A stretch of DNA of 64,000 bases from Delphinapterus leucas (lineage: Eukaryota > Chordata > Mammalia > Artiodactyla > Monodontidae), in the NCBI RefSeq assembly GCF_002288925.2, contig NW_022098031.1, positions 2,077,159 to 2,141,158 of the forward strand, written 5' to 3'. The stretch's first letter is position 1. Each line of letters begins with the position of its first letter. A program made the position numbers and the translations under genes. The notes below the pieces were generated by a model that made no database searches, had not been told where the DNA came from, and saw only the letters and a list, made by a program, of their open reading frames with translations. Positions 1-11,825 of the stretch are shown here, piece by piece.

Positions 1-255
1 TTTATCAAATGTCACCTTTGTAGGGAATTCTTCCTTTGCCACTATACCCACCCCGGCCCCGTATATTTTCTTTATAACACTTATCAAGACCTGATATTAT
101 AGACTTTTGTTTATTTGTCCATTTGTTTATTTTGTCTCCCTCTTGCCACAATGCATGAAGGCAGACATTCCTGTCTTATTCGTGCCCATAAGACCAGCAC
201 CTGGGATAGTATCTGGCTCATATGGGCACTCTATAAACATTTGTTGAATGAATGG
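1..255 (+). repeat. L2 LINE, 3' end (cut by window edge)
   Basis: Old L2 retrotransposon remnant. The text runs through the usual last part of L2: a 'ttatcaaatgtcacct' stretch, a T-rich block near 65-125, 'gaaggcagacattcctgtc', and the terminal signature 'ataaacatttgttgaatgaa' at about 234-253. Many substitutions separate it from the consensus as I remember it, so it is ancient. A 62-codon open frame at 115-303 lies in it and is chance. The copy probably continues to the left of the window. Confidence 0.8.
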
Positions 256-1019
256 GTTCTTCATGTTTTAGCTCAGATAGTTTGTCTGCTAAGCCATTAC
301 TGAATCCCACATTGGCATGGTTCCACTAAATTCTACGTTAGGTGTCCTGACTAATTGTTTGAGTCCACCCTGCACTATGCCTGGCACAGATTGGGCAAGT
401 GCTCAGTTATCTCTTACGTAATGTGTACAGTGATGATCCTTTTAGGTCTATTTTCCTTTCAGAATTCAGAGTAAATTAAGAGATGATATGAGTTATTCTT
501 TTCAAATTTGTTTAAAACATACATGGAACACTTTGAGATTCACAGATGAAATTTTCAATGAAATGGTGTAGAATATACATCCTCTTGAATTAATTTCATC
601 CTGCTTCCTTGGGTATTGTCCATAAAATCTTCCCTCTGTGTATTTCAGAGATTCCAAAATTTATTTTTGGGAGGTTGCAGTGAGAAGTAGAGATCCTTAT
701 GAGAATCTCATGACTCTTCAAATAAAAATTTACATACACTCAATATTTTGTTTATGCTTTTAAGAGATCAAAATCAACCTGAAGTCCCAAATAGACTCCT
801 ACTCCAAGGATCTTGAGCTAAGAATCTTTATTCTTCTTCTTCTCTATTTTTGTTTTTTACCAGTTTATAAACAAGTTCATTTTTCTCCATACTAAGCCAA
901 AATATTAATTTTACATCAACTACCCTTTTACCCCTTACTCACTTTTCTCCTCTTTATTGTAAAACTTTCATAGTGAACTTTTCTGCATTTACTTCCATAT
1001 ATCTATTCAATCTTCAGCA
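256..1019. other. AT-rich DNA without recognised gene
   Basis: I see no gene, RNA or clear repeat in most of this stretch. The part after about 880 may be a diverged upstream extension of the L2 copy that follows, since its C/T-rich wording resembles L2 coding sequence, but I could not align it with confidence. Confidence 0.4.
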
Positions 1020-2235
1020 ATCCGACTTCCTCATTCATTATACTAAAGTCATCATGCATCTCATGGCTGTCAAATCTAACACCTAATTCTCAATTTTCAA
1101 CTTCTCTGCATTATTGAGATTGTTAAGCACCATTCCACCGTTTCAAAACTTTGGTTCTGTGTTAATGCCCATACTTTTTGGGCTTTGTAGTTTTTGGTTT
1201 TCGTAGTTTTGTGGTTTTATTTATTTTTTAAAATTATTTATTTATTTATTATTTATTTATTTTTGGCTGCATTGGGTCTTTGTTGCTGCACGCGGGCTTT
1301 CTCTAGTTGCGGTGAGAGGGGACTACTCTTCGTTGCGGTGTTCCGGCTTCTCATTGCGGTGGCTTCTCTTGTGGAGCACAGGCTCTAGGCTCGCAGGCTT
1401 CAGTAGTTGTGGCGCACAGGCTCAGTAGTTGTGGCTCGCGGGCTCTAGAGTGTAGGCTCAGTAGTTGTGGCACACGGGCTTAGTTGCTCCGTGGCATATG
1501 GGATCTTCCCGGACCAGGGTTCGAACCCGTGTCTCCTGCATTGGCAGGCAGATTCTTAACCACTTCCCCACCAAGGAAGTTCCCGTAGTTTTGTGTTTTA
1601 TTGTAGTTTCTTATTTTGCTTCCTCCTCACTATACTCTAGACCCAGATTTCCTCCTGCTGGCTCTCTACTTATAGATGTCCTACTGGTATATTAAACCCA
1701 CAAACCTCAAATGAAATGTTGCACATTTCCCTTACGCTTTTTCTTATTTTGTGTTCCCTGGCATATTATCTGATAAGAAAACTGAAATTCATCTTTGACT
1801 CCACCTAACTTCCACTCCCACATCTGATTAAGTGTCACATATTATTGATTCTTCCCCTGAAATGTCCCTGATATTCTTTCCCTTCTACTTTCTCAGTCCA
1901 CTGACGAATCCAGACTCTTATCATGTTATTGCCTATATGTGCTTTAGCTTCGTAACTGATGTCTTCCATTTAATATCCTGCCACTTCATTCCAAGCTCCA
2001 CAGTGCCCTGCCCTCTAGCCTTGCTCTTTTTACAATACCAGAGTATTTTGTGTTGCTATTAAAAGATGTACTTTTTTCTTCCAGATACTGCAGTTGATTA
2101 CATACAAGTCTGCTTTTGCCATCAGATTATGAATTCCTCAAGGGGAGAAATGATATTCTAGCCTCTTTTGTACCCTCCATAGTGACCCCTTGCCCACAGT
2201 ATGCACTTAATAAATATTTGTTAAATTAAGCATAA
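1020..2235 (+). repeat. L2 LINE copy, split by a CHR-2 SINE
   Basis: Two halves of one old L2 copy on the plus strand lie either side of the SINE at 1214-1583. The left part ('aaagtcatcatgcatctcatgg') and the right part follow the L2 order: reverse transcriptase region, then 'tccactcccacatctgatta' near 1815, then a 'tcatgttattgcctatatg' block near 1920. It ends with 'cttaataaatatttgttaaa' at about 2206-2225, the L2 terminus. The L2 must be older than the SINE it contains. No usable reading frame remains. Confidence 0.7.
1214..1583 (-). mobile_element. CHR-2 type tRNA-derived SINE
   Basis: Non-autonomous retroposon of the cetartiodactyl CHR group, minus strand. Its A/T-rich tail is at the left (1214-1262). 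The tRNA-Glu-like head is at the right, with the complement of the pol III B box around 1518-1530 ('gggttcgaacccg') and of the A-box region near 1555-1575. The middle holds the family's repeated 'cagtagttgtggc' units. A perfect 12-bp duplication, cgtagttttgtg, flanks it at 1202-1213 and 1584-1595, so the insertion is whole and simple. It depends on L1 enzymes for movement. It sits inside an L2 copy. Confidence 0.93.
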
Positions 2236-2849
2236 GATAATGTGAGAAAAAACAGTTCAGAAAATATGTCATCACTGTGCTAGTCTGGCTAAGATGCCCT
2301 TCTCTACTGTAACACAAGAAAATAAAACTACATCATTGTCCTTAATAGTTTATGCTCAAATATTAGCTCAAATATCTTACTTGTTATCCTTGATATTTAG
2401 TTTTTGAACAAGGAATTGTTCAATAATACACTGGAGAAATTAAAGAGAGTAGAAGCATATATTGACTTAATGGTCACATGTTATCAGAAGCCAATGATTA
2501 TTTCACTTAAATTTCTCTCAATAGTTATTAGCAAGACAAGGCTTTTATGAATATTACCTTTTTTGAGTGTTACATGTATAAAAAGAATGCAGGAGGAATA
2601 AGTACCTTCTCCAATATGATATCAAAAATATAGGGGATTAATTCACATCCTTAAGTTTTTGACTCATACCTCTGGATTCTGTCTAAGCCTCTGTAAATAA
2701 ACAGATAGGTGACTTACCTTGTCAGTGTTTTTATTCTGACTTAATCTGAAACAAGTATTATGACAGAATGCTTGACATATATGTTGTGAAAAGCTAAAAC
2801 TATGGTGTAAGAGGAAACTATTTTCCATAGATTGTCAGGCAAAGTAAAT
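2236..2849. other. AT-rich DNA, nothing recognised
   Basis: No coding exon, RNA gene or named repeat could be supported here. Confidence 0.4.
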
Positions 2850-3065
2850 AGGCAAGATGGCATAGTAAAAAGATTGCGGGTCCTTAGAATTAGACAGGTT
2901 TGGAATTAAATTGTGACTTTAACATGTACCAGCTCAGGAATCTTAAGAGAATTGTTCAAACTCCCGAGTGGTGATAACGGTACCAGTCTTAGAGTTACGA
3001 GGATAGAATGAGGTGAAGTATGACACACGAATGATTAAGGTATATAAATGTTTCCTGCTCAGAAA
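2850..3065 (+). repeat. MIR SINE remnant
   Basis: The order of words matches MIR on the plus strand: 'ggcatagtaaaaagattg' (consensus 'gtggttaagagc'), then an 'acaggtttggaatt' block, 'accagctcaggaatctt', 'ggtgataacggtacc' and 'gaggatagaatgaggt'. Heavily diverged, as expected of a repeat older than the placental radiation. Confidence 0.65.
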
Positions 3066-3151
3066 ATACTGGTCCCTTCCCACTTCCCTGTCTTCTAACA
3101 GAACATAAAATAGACACAGTCAAAATGTAAACTTTGAATTAATAAATTAGG

Positions 3152-3250
3152 GTTCATTCCATTCATTTAGTTCAAGAATATATATTGATGTTCTACCAGG
3201 TTCCAGGAAACATGGTATCTTTGGCAGTGACTCATACAGAAAGGGCCTGA
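3152..3250 (-). repeat. L2 LINE 3' end fragment
   Basis: 'attcatttagttcaagaatatatattgatg' and 'ccaggttccagg' are the reverse complement of the L2 terminus (usual form: attcattcaacaaatatttattgag, then a 'gtgccaggcac' block). Short and old. Confidence 0.5.
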
Positions 3251-3254
3251 AGAA

Positions 3255-3440
3255 CAATCTTGGTCCAAGTGTCAGCTCCAGGACTTATGCTGTGGGATCA
3301 CTGGCAAGTGGTTGACCAATGTCACACCTGTGAGACATTCAGAAAGTTGTTTCCTGTAAAATGTAATTGAAGTAATGTTCAATTTACCAGGTGACCCTTG
3401 TAAAGATGTTAAGTGTTATGAGGATTGGATGTAGATTTGA
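3255..3440 (+). repeat. MIR SINE remnant
   Basis: MIR-like order on the plus strand: 'cagctccaggacttatg', 'tgtgggatcactggcaagtgg', 'cctgtaaaatgtaattga' and a final 'tgttaagtg'. Diverged; a short L2-like tail follows at 3535-3640 ('tgctccaggagagcagggg'). Confidence 0.5.
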
Positions 3441-3534
3441 GGGGGAAGCATGTTCTTGTTTTGGATTTAAATATCTTGTATTGGAAATACCAGGAGGCCA
3501 ACCAAGTGCACAAATCTAGTGGGAAGCTAAAAAG

Positions 3535-3640
3535 AGGATTATAGACTATATGCTCCAGGAGAGCAGGGGTCAGGTCCTGTTTCCTTTGCTCAGTATTTTA
3601 TCTCCCTGCTCATGCTATCTGCTCAATCAGTAATGACAAT
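3535..3640 (+). repeat. L2 LINE 3' end fragment
   Basis: 'tatgctccaggagagcaggg' followed by 'cctgtttcctttgctcagta' corresponds to the L2 3' end (consensus 'agctccatgagggcaggga ... tctgttttgttcactgctgta'). The usual last 30 bases are degraded. Confidence 0.55.
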
Positions 3641-3654
3641 GACAGCACAACAAA

Positions 3655-3868
3655 TCTAACAGAGCACTTACTAATAGAAGACTTATTATGTGTCAGGTTC
3701 TATTCCAAGAATTTTACATATGTAGTTAACTCTCACAGCCATACCATGGAATACGAGAAATTGGGGCACAAAGATATTAAATAACTTGCACAAGGTCACC
3801 TAACTGATAAGTAAAGCTCACATTTATACCCAAGCATTTTGTCTTCAAAGTCCACACTCTTAACTACC
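3655..3868 (-). repeat. MIR SINE, long copy
   Basis: Nearly full MIR in reverse orientation: 'gagcacttactaatag', 'tatgtgtcaggttctattcc', 'gttaactctcacagccatac', 'acttgcacaaggtcacctaa' and 'ccacactcttaactaccc' appear in the right order. Among the better preserved MIRs of the window. Confidence 0.8.
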
Positions 3869-5504
3869 CTCTCTAATTTGCAAAACTAAGGAATAAAAAA
3901 CAAATTTGGGAGCTGAGAATAGAGATTTGAGATTGTTTGTAGAGATGTAAAAACAAGCTAAGGGAATAGCTGAAATCTCTCAGCGAACACATGAAATGTA
4001 GGAAGAGGAAATGGCTGACTATCATTGAAGAAAACCAACACTTAATAAAAGATGGACAGAGAAAATGTAATACACCCAAGAATAGGCAAAAGAAGGGAGC
4101 AGTGTGTTGAAAGACAAAGTAGAAGAAACTTCTAAAAGTAGAGTGTGTGGTCAAGAAACCAAGTAAGTTACAGATTCAAAGTATATCTCTTGACAGTGTC
4201 CCTTCAGAGACAGAGTAAGAACATAGAATGGACAATGAAATAAAATATAATGATATACAATAACTCAGAGAATAAGCATAGTAATACTATTGTATGTGCA
4301 CTTCTAATTGTTACTCATATTAGTAGTGCGGGACATTTCGGGACGTTTAGGTACACAAACCCACATACACCAGCTAGCATCTTCATAAACTAAAAAAAGA
4401 GACATTTCTTAAAGGCTTAAAAGAGTCAGACAATATTTAATTTCTATTTTATAAGAAGTAATTCAGACAACAAATATTCTTTTTCAAGATGTGTGAAACT
4501 AACAAGTAGAGAGAGATAAAAATGAATAATGAAATCTTGAAAGATTTAAAATTATGAACAAATGTTTTAAAGTTTAGGAGTAAGATTAGGAATAATTTCT
4601 CATTTCTAATTGGGTCTCACTTCTATTTAGTGCACATAAAATAAATCAATTTCCTCAGTAGCATACAGAATGCATTGACATTACTAATAGTTAATAAAAA
4701 AGTATTACTCGTATCAATAGTTTAGAATTGTACAGTATTCTAAATTCTTCACATTCATTTGGTCACAACAACCTTGTTATACAGAGAGTAAAGCTCAGAA
4801 GTTTACCTTTCTTTCTTTTTGCTACCCTAAGAATAGAAGAAAATTCATCAGCTTCTGGAGCCCAAACACTTTTTCTTTCAAAGGAATTCTATTTACACAG
4901 TTCCTCATTCTAATCAACCAAGGCTGCTATGAGAGGGAACTTGGGCAATTGCAAAAGCTTATTATTGTAAAGCTTCCATGTATGGTTCTTCTCCTTTTAA
5001 GATTTTTTTTTTTTACTTTGTTATCTCTGTCTGGCTATAGTTTCACAGTATCTTCCTTAGAGCACAAATAGTAAGACAGTTTTTATATCATGTACAGCAT
5101 ATTCACTATTACAATTGTTACCATTCAATATAGGTTTGATACATGCAGTCATTCCATTTTTGGTGAGCTAAGTTTTGGACCTTTTCTCAAAATCTTCCAA
5201 AATTCTAGAGAGAGAATGTATTACCCCTTCCCCCTTTATTAATGTATTAACCCTAAATCTGAAAAGAATATGCTAGCAGATAAAAGACTTTTTTTCTCTA
5301 CTAACATGGTAAGAATCTTTTAACAATTCAGATACATGAATGTGAATCCAAAGAAGGGAATATTTAAATTGAGTTTGAACTTTGTTCTAATATAAAGTGA
5401 CATAAAGGGAAAACTGCTAGTGAAAAAAATTTCAAATTATCCTTTATTACAGTGCTTCTGAGAAAGTACGCGTTCCATTAACCATTCACTTTTTCATTTA
5501 TGCT
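3869..5504. other. AT-rich DNA without recognised gene
   Basis: Single-copy-looking AT-rich sequence. A 93-codon open frame on the minus strand (3873-4154) is rich in Phe, Leu and Ser, as expected for chance frames in A-rich DNA read backwards. I found no splice-flanked exon, RNA gene or promoter signature. Confidence 0.4.
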
Positions 5505-6240
5505 ACCTATATTTTGGAGCACTTATTATGTGCCAGGCACTGTGTTGAGATCAAAATTAGAATTAAAAATTACCTGAGCAAGGCCTGTAGGGAAAAGCAT
5601 TCCAGGGGGGTGGTTCAGCGTGTGCAAAGTTTCTGACGTGTTGAGCCCATGACCAGGCCCACTGAACCACAGAAAGCACAGTGGGAGTGAGGAGCCCTAG
5701 GCTGGGAAGGTAAGGAGGATTCAGATCCCAGAGGTCCCTGTATGTCACAGCAAGGACTTTGGACTGTTTTTCTTAAACTTTATAAAATCATTAAAGAGCT
5801 ATAAGTGGGGCTTCCCTGGTGGCGCAGTGGTTAAGAATCCATCTGCCAATGCAGGGGACACGGGTTCGAGCCCTGGTCTGGGAGGATCCCACATGCCATG
5901 GAGCAACGAAGCCCGTGTGTCACAACTACTGAGCCTGTGCTCTAGAGCCCGCGAGCCACAACTACTGAGCCTGTGCGCCACAACTACTGAAGCCTGTGCG
6001 CCTAGAGCCTGTGCTCCACAAGAGAAGCCACCGCAAAGAGAAGCCCGCGCACCACAACGAAGAGTAGCCCCCGCTCGCCGCAGCTAGAGAAAGCCCGTGT
6101 GCAGCAACGAAGACCCAACACAGCCATAAATAAATAAATAAATAAATAAATAGCTATAAGTAGGGTAGGAGGGGGCAGTAACTTAATCAGAGCTGAATTT
6201 TCAAAACACCACTTCGGCTGTGGTATGGTGAATACATCAG
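5505..6240 (-). repeat. L2 LINE copy, split by a CHR-2 SINE
   Basis: Minus-strand L2. The left part shows the reversed 3' end ('gcacttattatgtgccaggc', 5520-5539), then 'gtgtgcaaagtttctgacg', and at 5735-5765 'tatgtcacagcaaggacttt'. After the SINE the same repeat resumes with 'taagtagggtaggaggggg' and 'aatcagagctgaattttcaa' and 'cacttcggctgtggtatgg'. This order equals the reverse complement of L2 coding sequence near its end. No frame survives. Confidence 0.7.
5807..6151 (+). mobile_element. CHR-2 type tRNA-Glu-derived SINE
   Basis: Full-length SINE on the plus strand. The head 'cttccctggtggcgcagtgg' (5811-5830) resembles tRNA-Glu and holds an A-box-like 'tggcgcagtgg'; the B box 'gggttcgagccc' lies at about 5861-5872. 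The body contains repeated 'cacaactactgagcc' units between about 5923 and 5990. The tail is (taaa)n at 6127-6150. A perfect 10-bp duplication, agctataagt, flanks it (5797-5806 and 6152-6161). Family knowledge: RNA polymerase III transcribes such SINEs from the internal boxes and L1 proteins mobilise them. Open frames of 60 and 86 codons over it are meaningless. Confidence 0.95.
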
Positions 6241-6639
6241 AGAAACAATAATAGAAGAGTTAAGCGACACAATTATTTATTACCAAAGCTTATGAAATAA
6301 ATTCATTGTTCCTATAAGCCAATTCTTTTAAAAAGTTTGAATGACAGCTTGCTTTCAGAATATCCTATATAGATTAGGATTGAGAACACACACAGGCCAA
6401 CTCCCTGCTTCCTTGCCCCAAACAGACTCAGAGACGCCACATTTTCCAATCGCTTTACAAAGCTGACATACTTGGTTGATGTAATATTTAGGTCATAGAC
6501 TTTGAGCTAGTTTTCTAGTAGTGTTGTTCAGTTTTTATTGATCATTTATAGGCTACCTAGGATAAATCTGCTTGGAGAAAAGTAAAGGTAACTGACGTAT
6601 GGAGCGATAATATTTAATTATAATGCCCTAAAAAGAATG

Positions 6640-6740
6640 CTACTGAGTGATTACTGTGTGCCAGGCAGTTCTCTAAACACTTTATCTTGTATTGTTATTT
6701 AATCTTTGTAAGAATCCTATGAGATAATACCCTAAGTGAC
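6640..6740 (-). repeat. MIR SINE fragment
   Basis: 'ttactgtgtgccaggcagtt', 'ctaaacactttatcttgta', 'tttaatctttgtaagaatcc' and 'tatgagataatacc' give the first third of a reversed MIR, truncated on the right. Confidence 0.75.
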
Positions 6741-7789
6741 CCAAGCTTCTTGCCTAGACTATCCGTATCATCACAATCAAAAAGTTTGAAGAAAAACAAA
6801 ATCACACTAATGAACCTTAAAACCAAAAAAGAAGAAAACCCTAAAAAAGAAAAACACAATCCAATATTTTATCTCAATACACTTTTGTTATAGTAGGTTA
6901 TGTGACATTAAAAAACACTACAGGTATATAACAATATTACATCTGGCCTCTGATTGGTTCTATGTAACTCATGAGTCAAAGGTTTTACTATGAATTTGCT
7001 CAAGTATAGCATCAGATATGTAGTAAATGATTATGTTCACTTACCAAAATATGACACATCAAGCAGAAAAGAAAGGGATGCAGTGTTTACCGGTTATTCC
7101 AGTTCAATTACAGAGCTTCCATCTCCTGGAAGGATGATCATTTTATCTGGTGCTAAGTGTCATTCTAAGTAGTTCTCAAGTTGCCATTAGTAATGCATAA
7201 GAGCTGCTCATCATTCAGGCAGTGCCTACAACTACCTTCTCATTTCTCTTATATGACATACTGCTTGTGATTCAGAGGAAAAGCAGGCTGCTACAGGAGA
7301 CAGGGTTGCAAAGATAATATCTCCACTTAGGAAAACAAAGGGGATATAATCAACTTCTAGGAAGGCATGAAGGCAGTTGATTGGGTCAACATGAACTTGC
7401 TCATAGAAATCTTGAATCACTAGAATTTACGGGAGTAACAACGGCTTAAAGCTTGAAATAGCAAACTTAAGACAACAAAACAAATACTAAATAGTCCACA
7501 AAATGGGCCTTCGAGTATAGAAATGCACACTTCAGAGAGGTAGAATGAAAAGATAAGTTTCTTTAAGGAAAACTTTATATTGATGGATTACAGATCCATA
7601 CTGGGCTATTAAAAATAGAACTGCAATAGTTTTATATTCTCCACTGTACGTTCCTTTGCCAATATGTAGGCACAGACCATGAGCTGAAAGAAAGTTTTAT
7701 AGTTCAAGTATAAGCTGATGTTTTTAATTCTACAGGGAAAACCATGGCAGGCCCTTCTTTAAAATTTTTGGCTAGCCTAACTTTTTCTC
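6741..7789. other. AT-rich DNA, nothing recognised
   Basis: No supported gene or repeat. Two open frames of about 60 codons (6990-7172 plus, 7232-7420 minus) lack similarity I recognise and lack convincing splice context. Confidence 0.4.
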
Positions 7790-7799
7790 AGTTGAAATT

Positions 7800-8020
7800 C
7801 TTCAGATCCTCACTCCTATTCACATCTCTCAGAAGCCATCCTTAACCCCACTGATCTATGTAGAATCATCTCTGTGTCCCCCAGAGCAACCCATGAACCT
7901 CTCTAAATGTGACACTAATGTATTACTCTGTTCCGGCATCTTTACTTTCTGTTTTTTTCCGATAGACTGTGCTGTCCCAGGCAGGCAGCACATTAAGACA
8001 TCTGTCCATTACACCTGCTT
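7800..8020 (+). repeat. L2 LINE 3' region
   Basis: 'agccatccttaaccccactg', 'cagagcaacccatgaacctc', 'tctgttccggcatctttac' and 'cccaggcaggcagcacatta' follow the order of the L2 3' region on the plus strand. The exact terminal tail is missing. Confidence 0.55.
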
Positions 8021-10414
8021 CACCAGTTGATTTCATTGGTTGCTAAAGGAACTTCTTCTTTGAGATGAAGAACTAGGTGAGAAAAAATTGAGTCAGAAGG
8101 GTGTTTCTATTTTCCAATGATTAAATATGCTTTACCTATTCACTCAAGAAATGAACAGATCACTGTATTGCCAGATTCTGTATATATTTAAATTATAGCA
8201 GAAAATATTTTGAGAATTCCTAAAATTCATGCCATTACTTAAAATGCTTGTTAAGAGAAAATCTAGAAAGGCTAAAGGTTAGAAAAAACTCCCAAAGAAT
8301 GGAGTTTTGAACAGGGTTGAAACACGAACTGTTAAGATTTTCTCTTTTACTTTCTTCTTTTATTTTCTTCCATGACATGCAAAACTCCCAACAAAGCATG
8401 GAAGTAGTGAAGTTGCCTTTTTATTGTTTTTTAAAACTAAGATATTAACTATTAGACTGTAAAATCAAGTATATATAAGAGTTTAAAATTATTTAAATTA
8501 CTCTGAAATCATGTGCCATTTTTAAACCACTCTGGAATGCAGTTCTTCCTAACTTTAGCTTTACACGGCTTTTCAAAATCACCAGTAGTGTTTCTTTGTT
8601 TCTTGAATCCTGTAGTTCAGATTCTTTATAACTACCTTTAGAAACAGAATCACTTCATGCAGCCTCCCTGCTCACGGCGTAACATTCAAATGCACTTACA
8701 ATTTCAAAGGACTTGAAAGCATTTCTGATATCTCACTTTTCCACTTAATTCCTCCCTAGCTTACATAGCTGGCATTGCAACTGTGTTTTTATTAGTTTCA
8801 AACAGGGTAGAACTCAGCAGTATTCTGTGATGGGCACGCATTTTCTTAAGAAGCCCTGACATCTGTTGTTCTGTAATAAGAGCTAGAACCTATATGTTTG
8901 ATTGATTGTTTCTTTTTAGGGGCCTCTTATAAGAATCATCCATCAGAATTATTGCATCTATTAACCTCTCTCTTTTGTGTTCATATAGAAAAGAAGTCCT
9001 TCTAATGGAATACACCCTCGTTTACATTTTAAGGTAGCACAAGCAACATGTTTGTAATAACACATGGGGGCAGAAGGATTAAAGGGTGTTTGAAGCATAT
9101 TAAAACCAGTATTTTCTTGTGAGGAAGCTTTTTGATTATAATTGCTCTTAAATAAGATTATAATTTTCATAATTCTAAGCAAACATCTTAAAATGTTGCA
9201 TTTTTAGTTACATATAATTTTATTCCAAATATATTCGTAACACAAATATTTAATAAGAAAATCTTTCTTCCAACTGATTCAGTACTTTGGAACACTGCTT
9301 AACCTCCACACAATACTTACACTAGTTAATATATACAGCTTTCTACCAGTTTGTTAAAAAAAAAATTAACTAAATAAATTGAATGATTTGCTGAACAATT
9401 AAGAGACTAAAGTTCAAAATCAGCATATTATAAGAATAAATGTTTACATATAAAATAATTTCAAATATGTTATATACAACAGACTCTTTGGTCCTATAAA
9501 TGTTCTTCTCAATTGATGGTAAAGGGATCTTGAATGTTTTTCACACTGGCACAAAAGATACAAAATGATATCAAAGCATAGTGCACTTTCCTTTACTTAA
9601 ATTATAGCTGCAAGTAATAAAACTCAATCACTAGAAAGAATAATACATAGTATTTTGAATGATCTTTGGTAAGTTCCTGAACTTGCTTGGTAGGGGCTAG
9701 GTACAAATTCTAACACTGGAATGTAGAAACAGAAAAATACAAACAAAAATATGGCAAGGAAGTGATCAACAAACTTCTGCTGTATTTGGATTTGTAAACT
9801 AAATTAAAAAGAGAAAGTTGAAGTATCTATTGCGTCCTTGGTTTCTCAGTGACAGCTCTGTATGCAGGGTTCTTGTGGTTTGGAACTATCTGGGCCTCAG
9901 AAGCATAATCCATTTATTAAAGGGTACTTGGAGAAGGGAGATCAAGCTTTATCTCTAATTATAACTTTCTTCACAAGGAAAGATGAAAAGTACACTCAAA
10001 AATGGCTTTTCTTTTCCTGAAAAGTTACACCTTGAATAGAATTAGAAGAAGCTATGATCTCAAGTGAAGCTACGTAAGGATTTAGGGGATAAGAGTAAAT
10101 TGAGGGAAACGAAAATTATGTGAATGCTAGAATGTAAATAAAAATGCAGGTTGACTAAATTGACTTTAAAGTTTTAGATGATTTCTTAACCAAATAATAT
10201 GGTATAATGGTTACTGCTTTGCCACATCTTGCAGGATTTTCATATTTATTTGGGGAGTATTATTTGAAATACCTTACAATATTAAGATCTTCAGTGTTTT
10301 GTTATTTTATCCATTGTACATATGACTCATTTGAGTCAAAGAAAACGTGTAGTCTATTTGGGCCAGCTCAGAGTATTTTGACTCTCAAAGAAAGTCAAAG
10401 AATACAGGCTTTTC
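8021..10414. other. AT-rich DNA without recognised gene
   Basis: A 2.4 kb stretch with no exon, RNA gene or named repeat that I can support. It includes short A- and T-rich runs and scattered sub-100-codon open frames of low-complexity composition. Confidence 0.4.
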
Positions 10415-10610
10415 ATGTGGAAAAACACAGGATCCAATTCTGGTCTCTACTCACCTACTGGCTGTGTGACCATGAGCCAATGACTTAACATTTCTGAGTC
10501 CCTTTAGATGCAAAATACAATTAATAAAATCAACCCCACAGAGTTTTCTTAGCTGAAATGAGTATTGAGCTCAGTGCTTGAACACAGTTAGTGCTTCAGC
10601 AGTCATATTA
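10415..10610 (+). repeat. MIR SINE
   Basis: Plus-strand MIR: 'caattctggtctctactcac', 'ctggctgtgtgaccatgagc', 'atttctgagtccctttagat', 'caaccccacagagttttctt' and the 3' 'agtgcttgaacacagttagt'. Good order, moderate divergence. Confidence 0.8.
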
Positions 10611-10849
10611 CCCAGGTGTAGGCAATGTCGATAATACGATTCTCTACACTAGTTGTCAATTTCCATAGATCTGAGCCACGTCTAAGGGATGACTGTCCTT
10701 TATTGCCATATAACTCTGATGGTACCTCAATTCCTAGGCTTCCCACCACTGTGCCTTTACTGCAGGTCTTACTATCAATTTTATTATGCCTTAAAATTAA
10801 GCACAGTAAAATAGAAGGAAATTGAAATGGACTGACACCTTTTCATTTA

Positions 10850-10985
10850 GTATGATTTGTTCATCTAACCACCATTTACTGACAGCCTGCTCTGTGCCAG
10901 GCACTGTGCTAGTTATGAAGGGGCAGTTATGAAGAGAGAGATCTCTTGCTGGTCTACAAGCAGGTGACACTCCATGGAGCAAAGA
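10850..10985 (-). repeat. L2 LINE 3' end fragment
   Basis: 'accatttactgacagcctgc' followed by 'tctgtgccaggcactgtgct' (about 10891-10910) is the reversed L2 terminus; the following 'gaagaga' text fits the next part weakly. Confidence 0.65.
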
Positions 10986-11121
10986 CAGTTTAATTAAGGG
11001 TATTTAAGAGGTTACACAGTACAAAATAGATTTACTGTTAGCACTAGACCAATGACTTCAAATGCTGTGTAATCAATCGTGATCAAGGCTGGCTATCAAG
11101 CTTACTTAAACTGATATTAGT

Positions 11122-11649
11122 ATTTAGCAAAAAAAAAAAAAAAAAATTACTCAAGAAATGTTAGCTTTTTACCATAATGTACTTCACGGTCCTGAACAAC
11201 AATAAAATCTTTTAAGGTGTCTGTCATTAAGAAACAAAACAAACAAAAATCCCTCCAACTTTCTTAGTCCAGTAAACTGTGATGTTAAGACAATATTTTC
11301 TCCATGAAAATCTGAAGGAAACTCACCATAATAGGCAAATTTTGATTCTGATGATAATCTGTATTTTTCAGTGTTCTGTAATTATTCTTTACTGATTAAC
11401 TTATCAACTATATAAGAGGTCAAATCTCAGTAAGTAACACAGGCACCTTGGAGTAAGCTGCTACTAAAACACAAAGCCTACGCATAAATGTCCTTGCCAG
11501 TGGTTTAAGAAACACATTTTTTCTCCATTTCTGGTAGGTATTTTCAATTTTAAATGATTGCCACCATTGTTTTGGGTATTTAGGATACATCCTTTAAAAA
11601 CACAAAAAAAAACCCTGAATTTTCCTTTCTAAGGAGAGGAGGGAGTGGG
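11122..11649. other. A-run and AT-rich DNA
   Basis: An uninterrupted run of A lies at about 11129-11146. It could be the tail of an old retroposon, but no SINE, L1 or gene copy is visible to its left. Nothing else recognised. Confidence 0.35.
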
Positions 11650-11825
11650 ATATTAACTCACTTAATCCTCAAGCCAATTTAATAATGTAGCTGCTGTTAT
11701 TATCCCCATTTTACAGAGATGGAAACTGAGGTGCAAGTAGGTTACATAAGTAGCCTGTCACAGAAAAAACAGGTGGAGCAGCCAGGATTCAAACTCAAGC
11801 AGTATGCCTCTAAAATCTTTGCGCA
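11650..11825 (-). repeat. MIR SINE
   Basis: Reversed MIR: 'taactcacttaatcctcaag', 'attatccccattttacagag', 'tggaaactgaggtgcaagt', 'aggttacataagtagcctgt' and 'ccaggattcaaactcaagc'. One of the clearest MIR copies here. Confidence 0.85.

Noticed and set aside
5827..6087. 86-codon Ala/Pro/Arg-rich frame
   Set aside because: Lies wholly in the CHR-2 SINE.
11129..11146. A-run as the tail of a processed gene copy
   Set aside because: No coding or SINE/L1 text to its left and no duplication seen.
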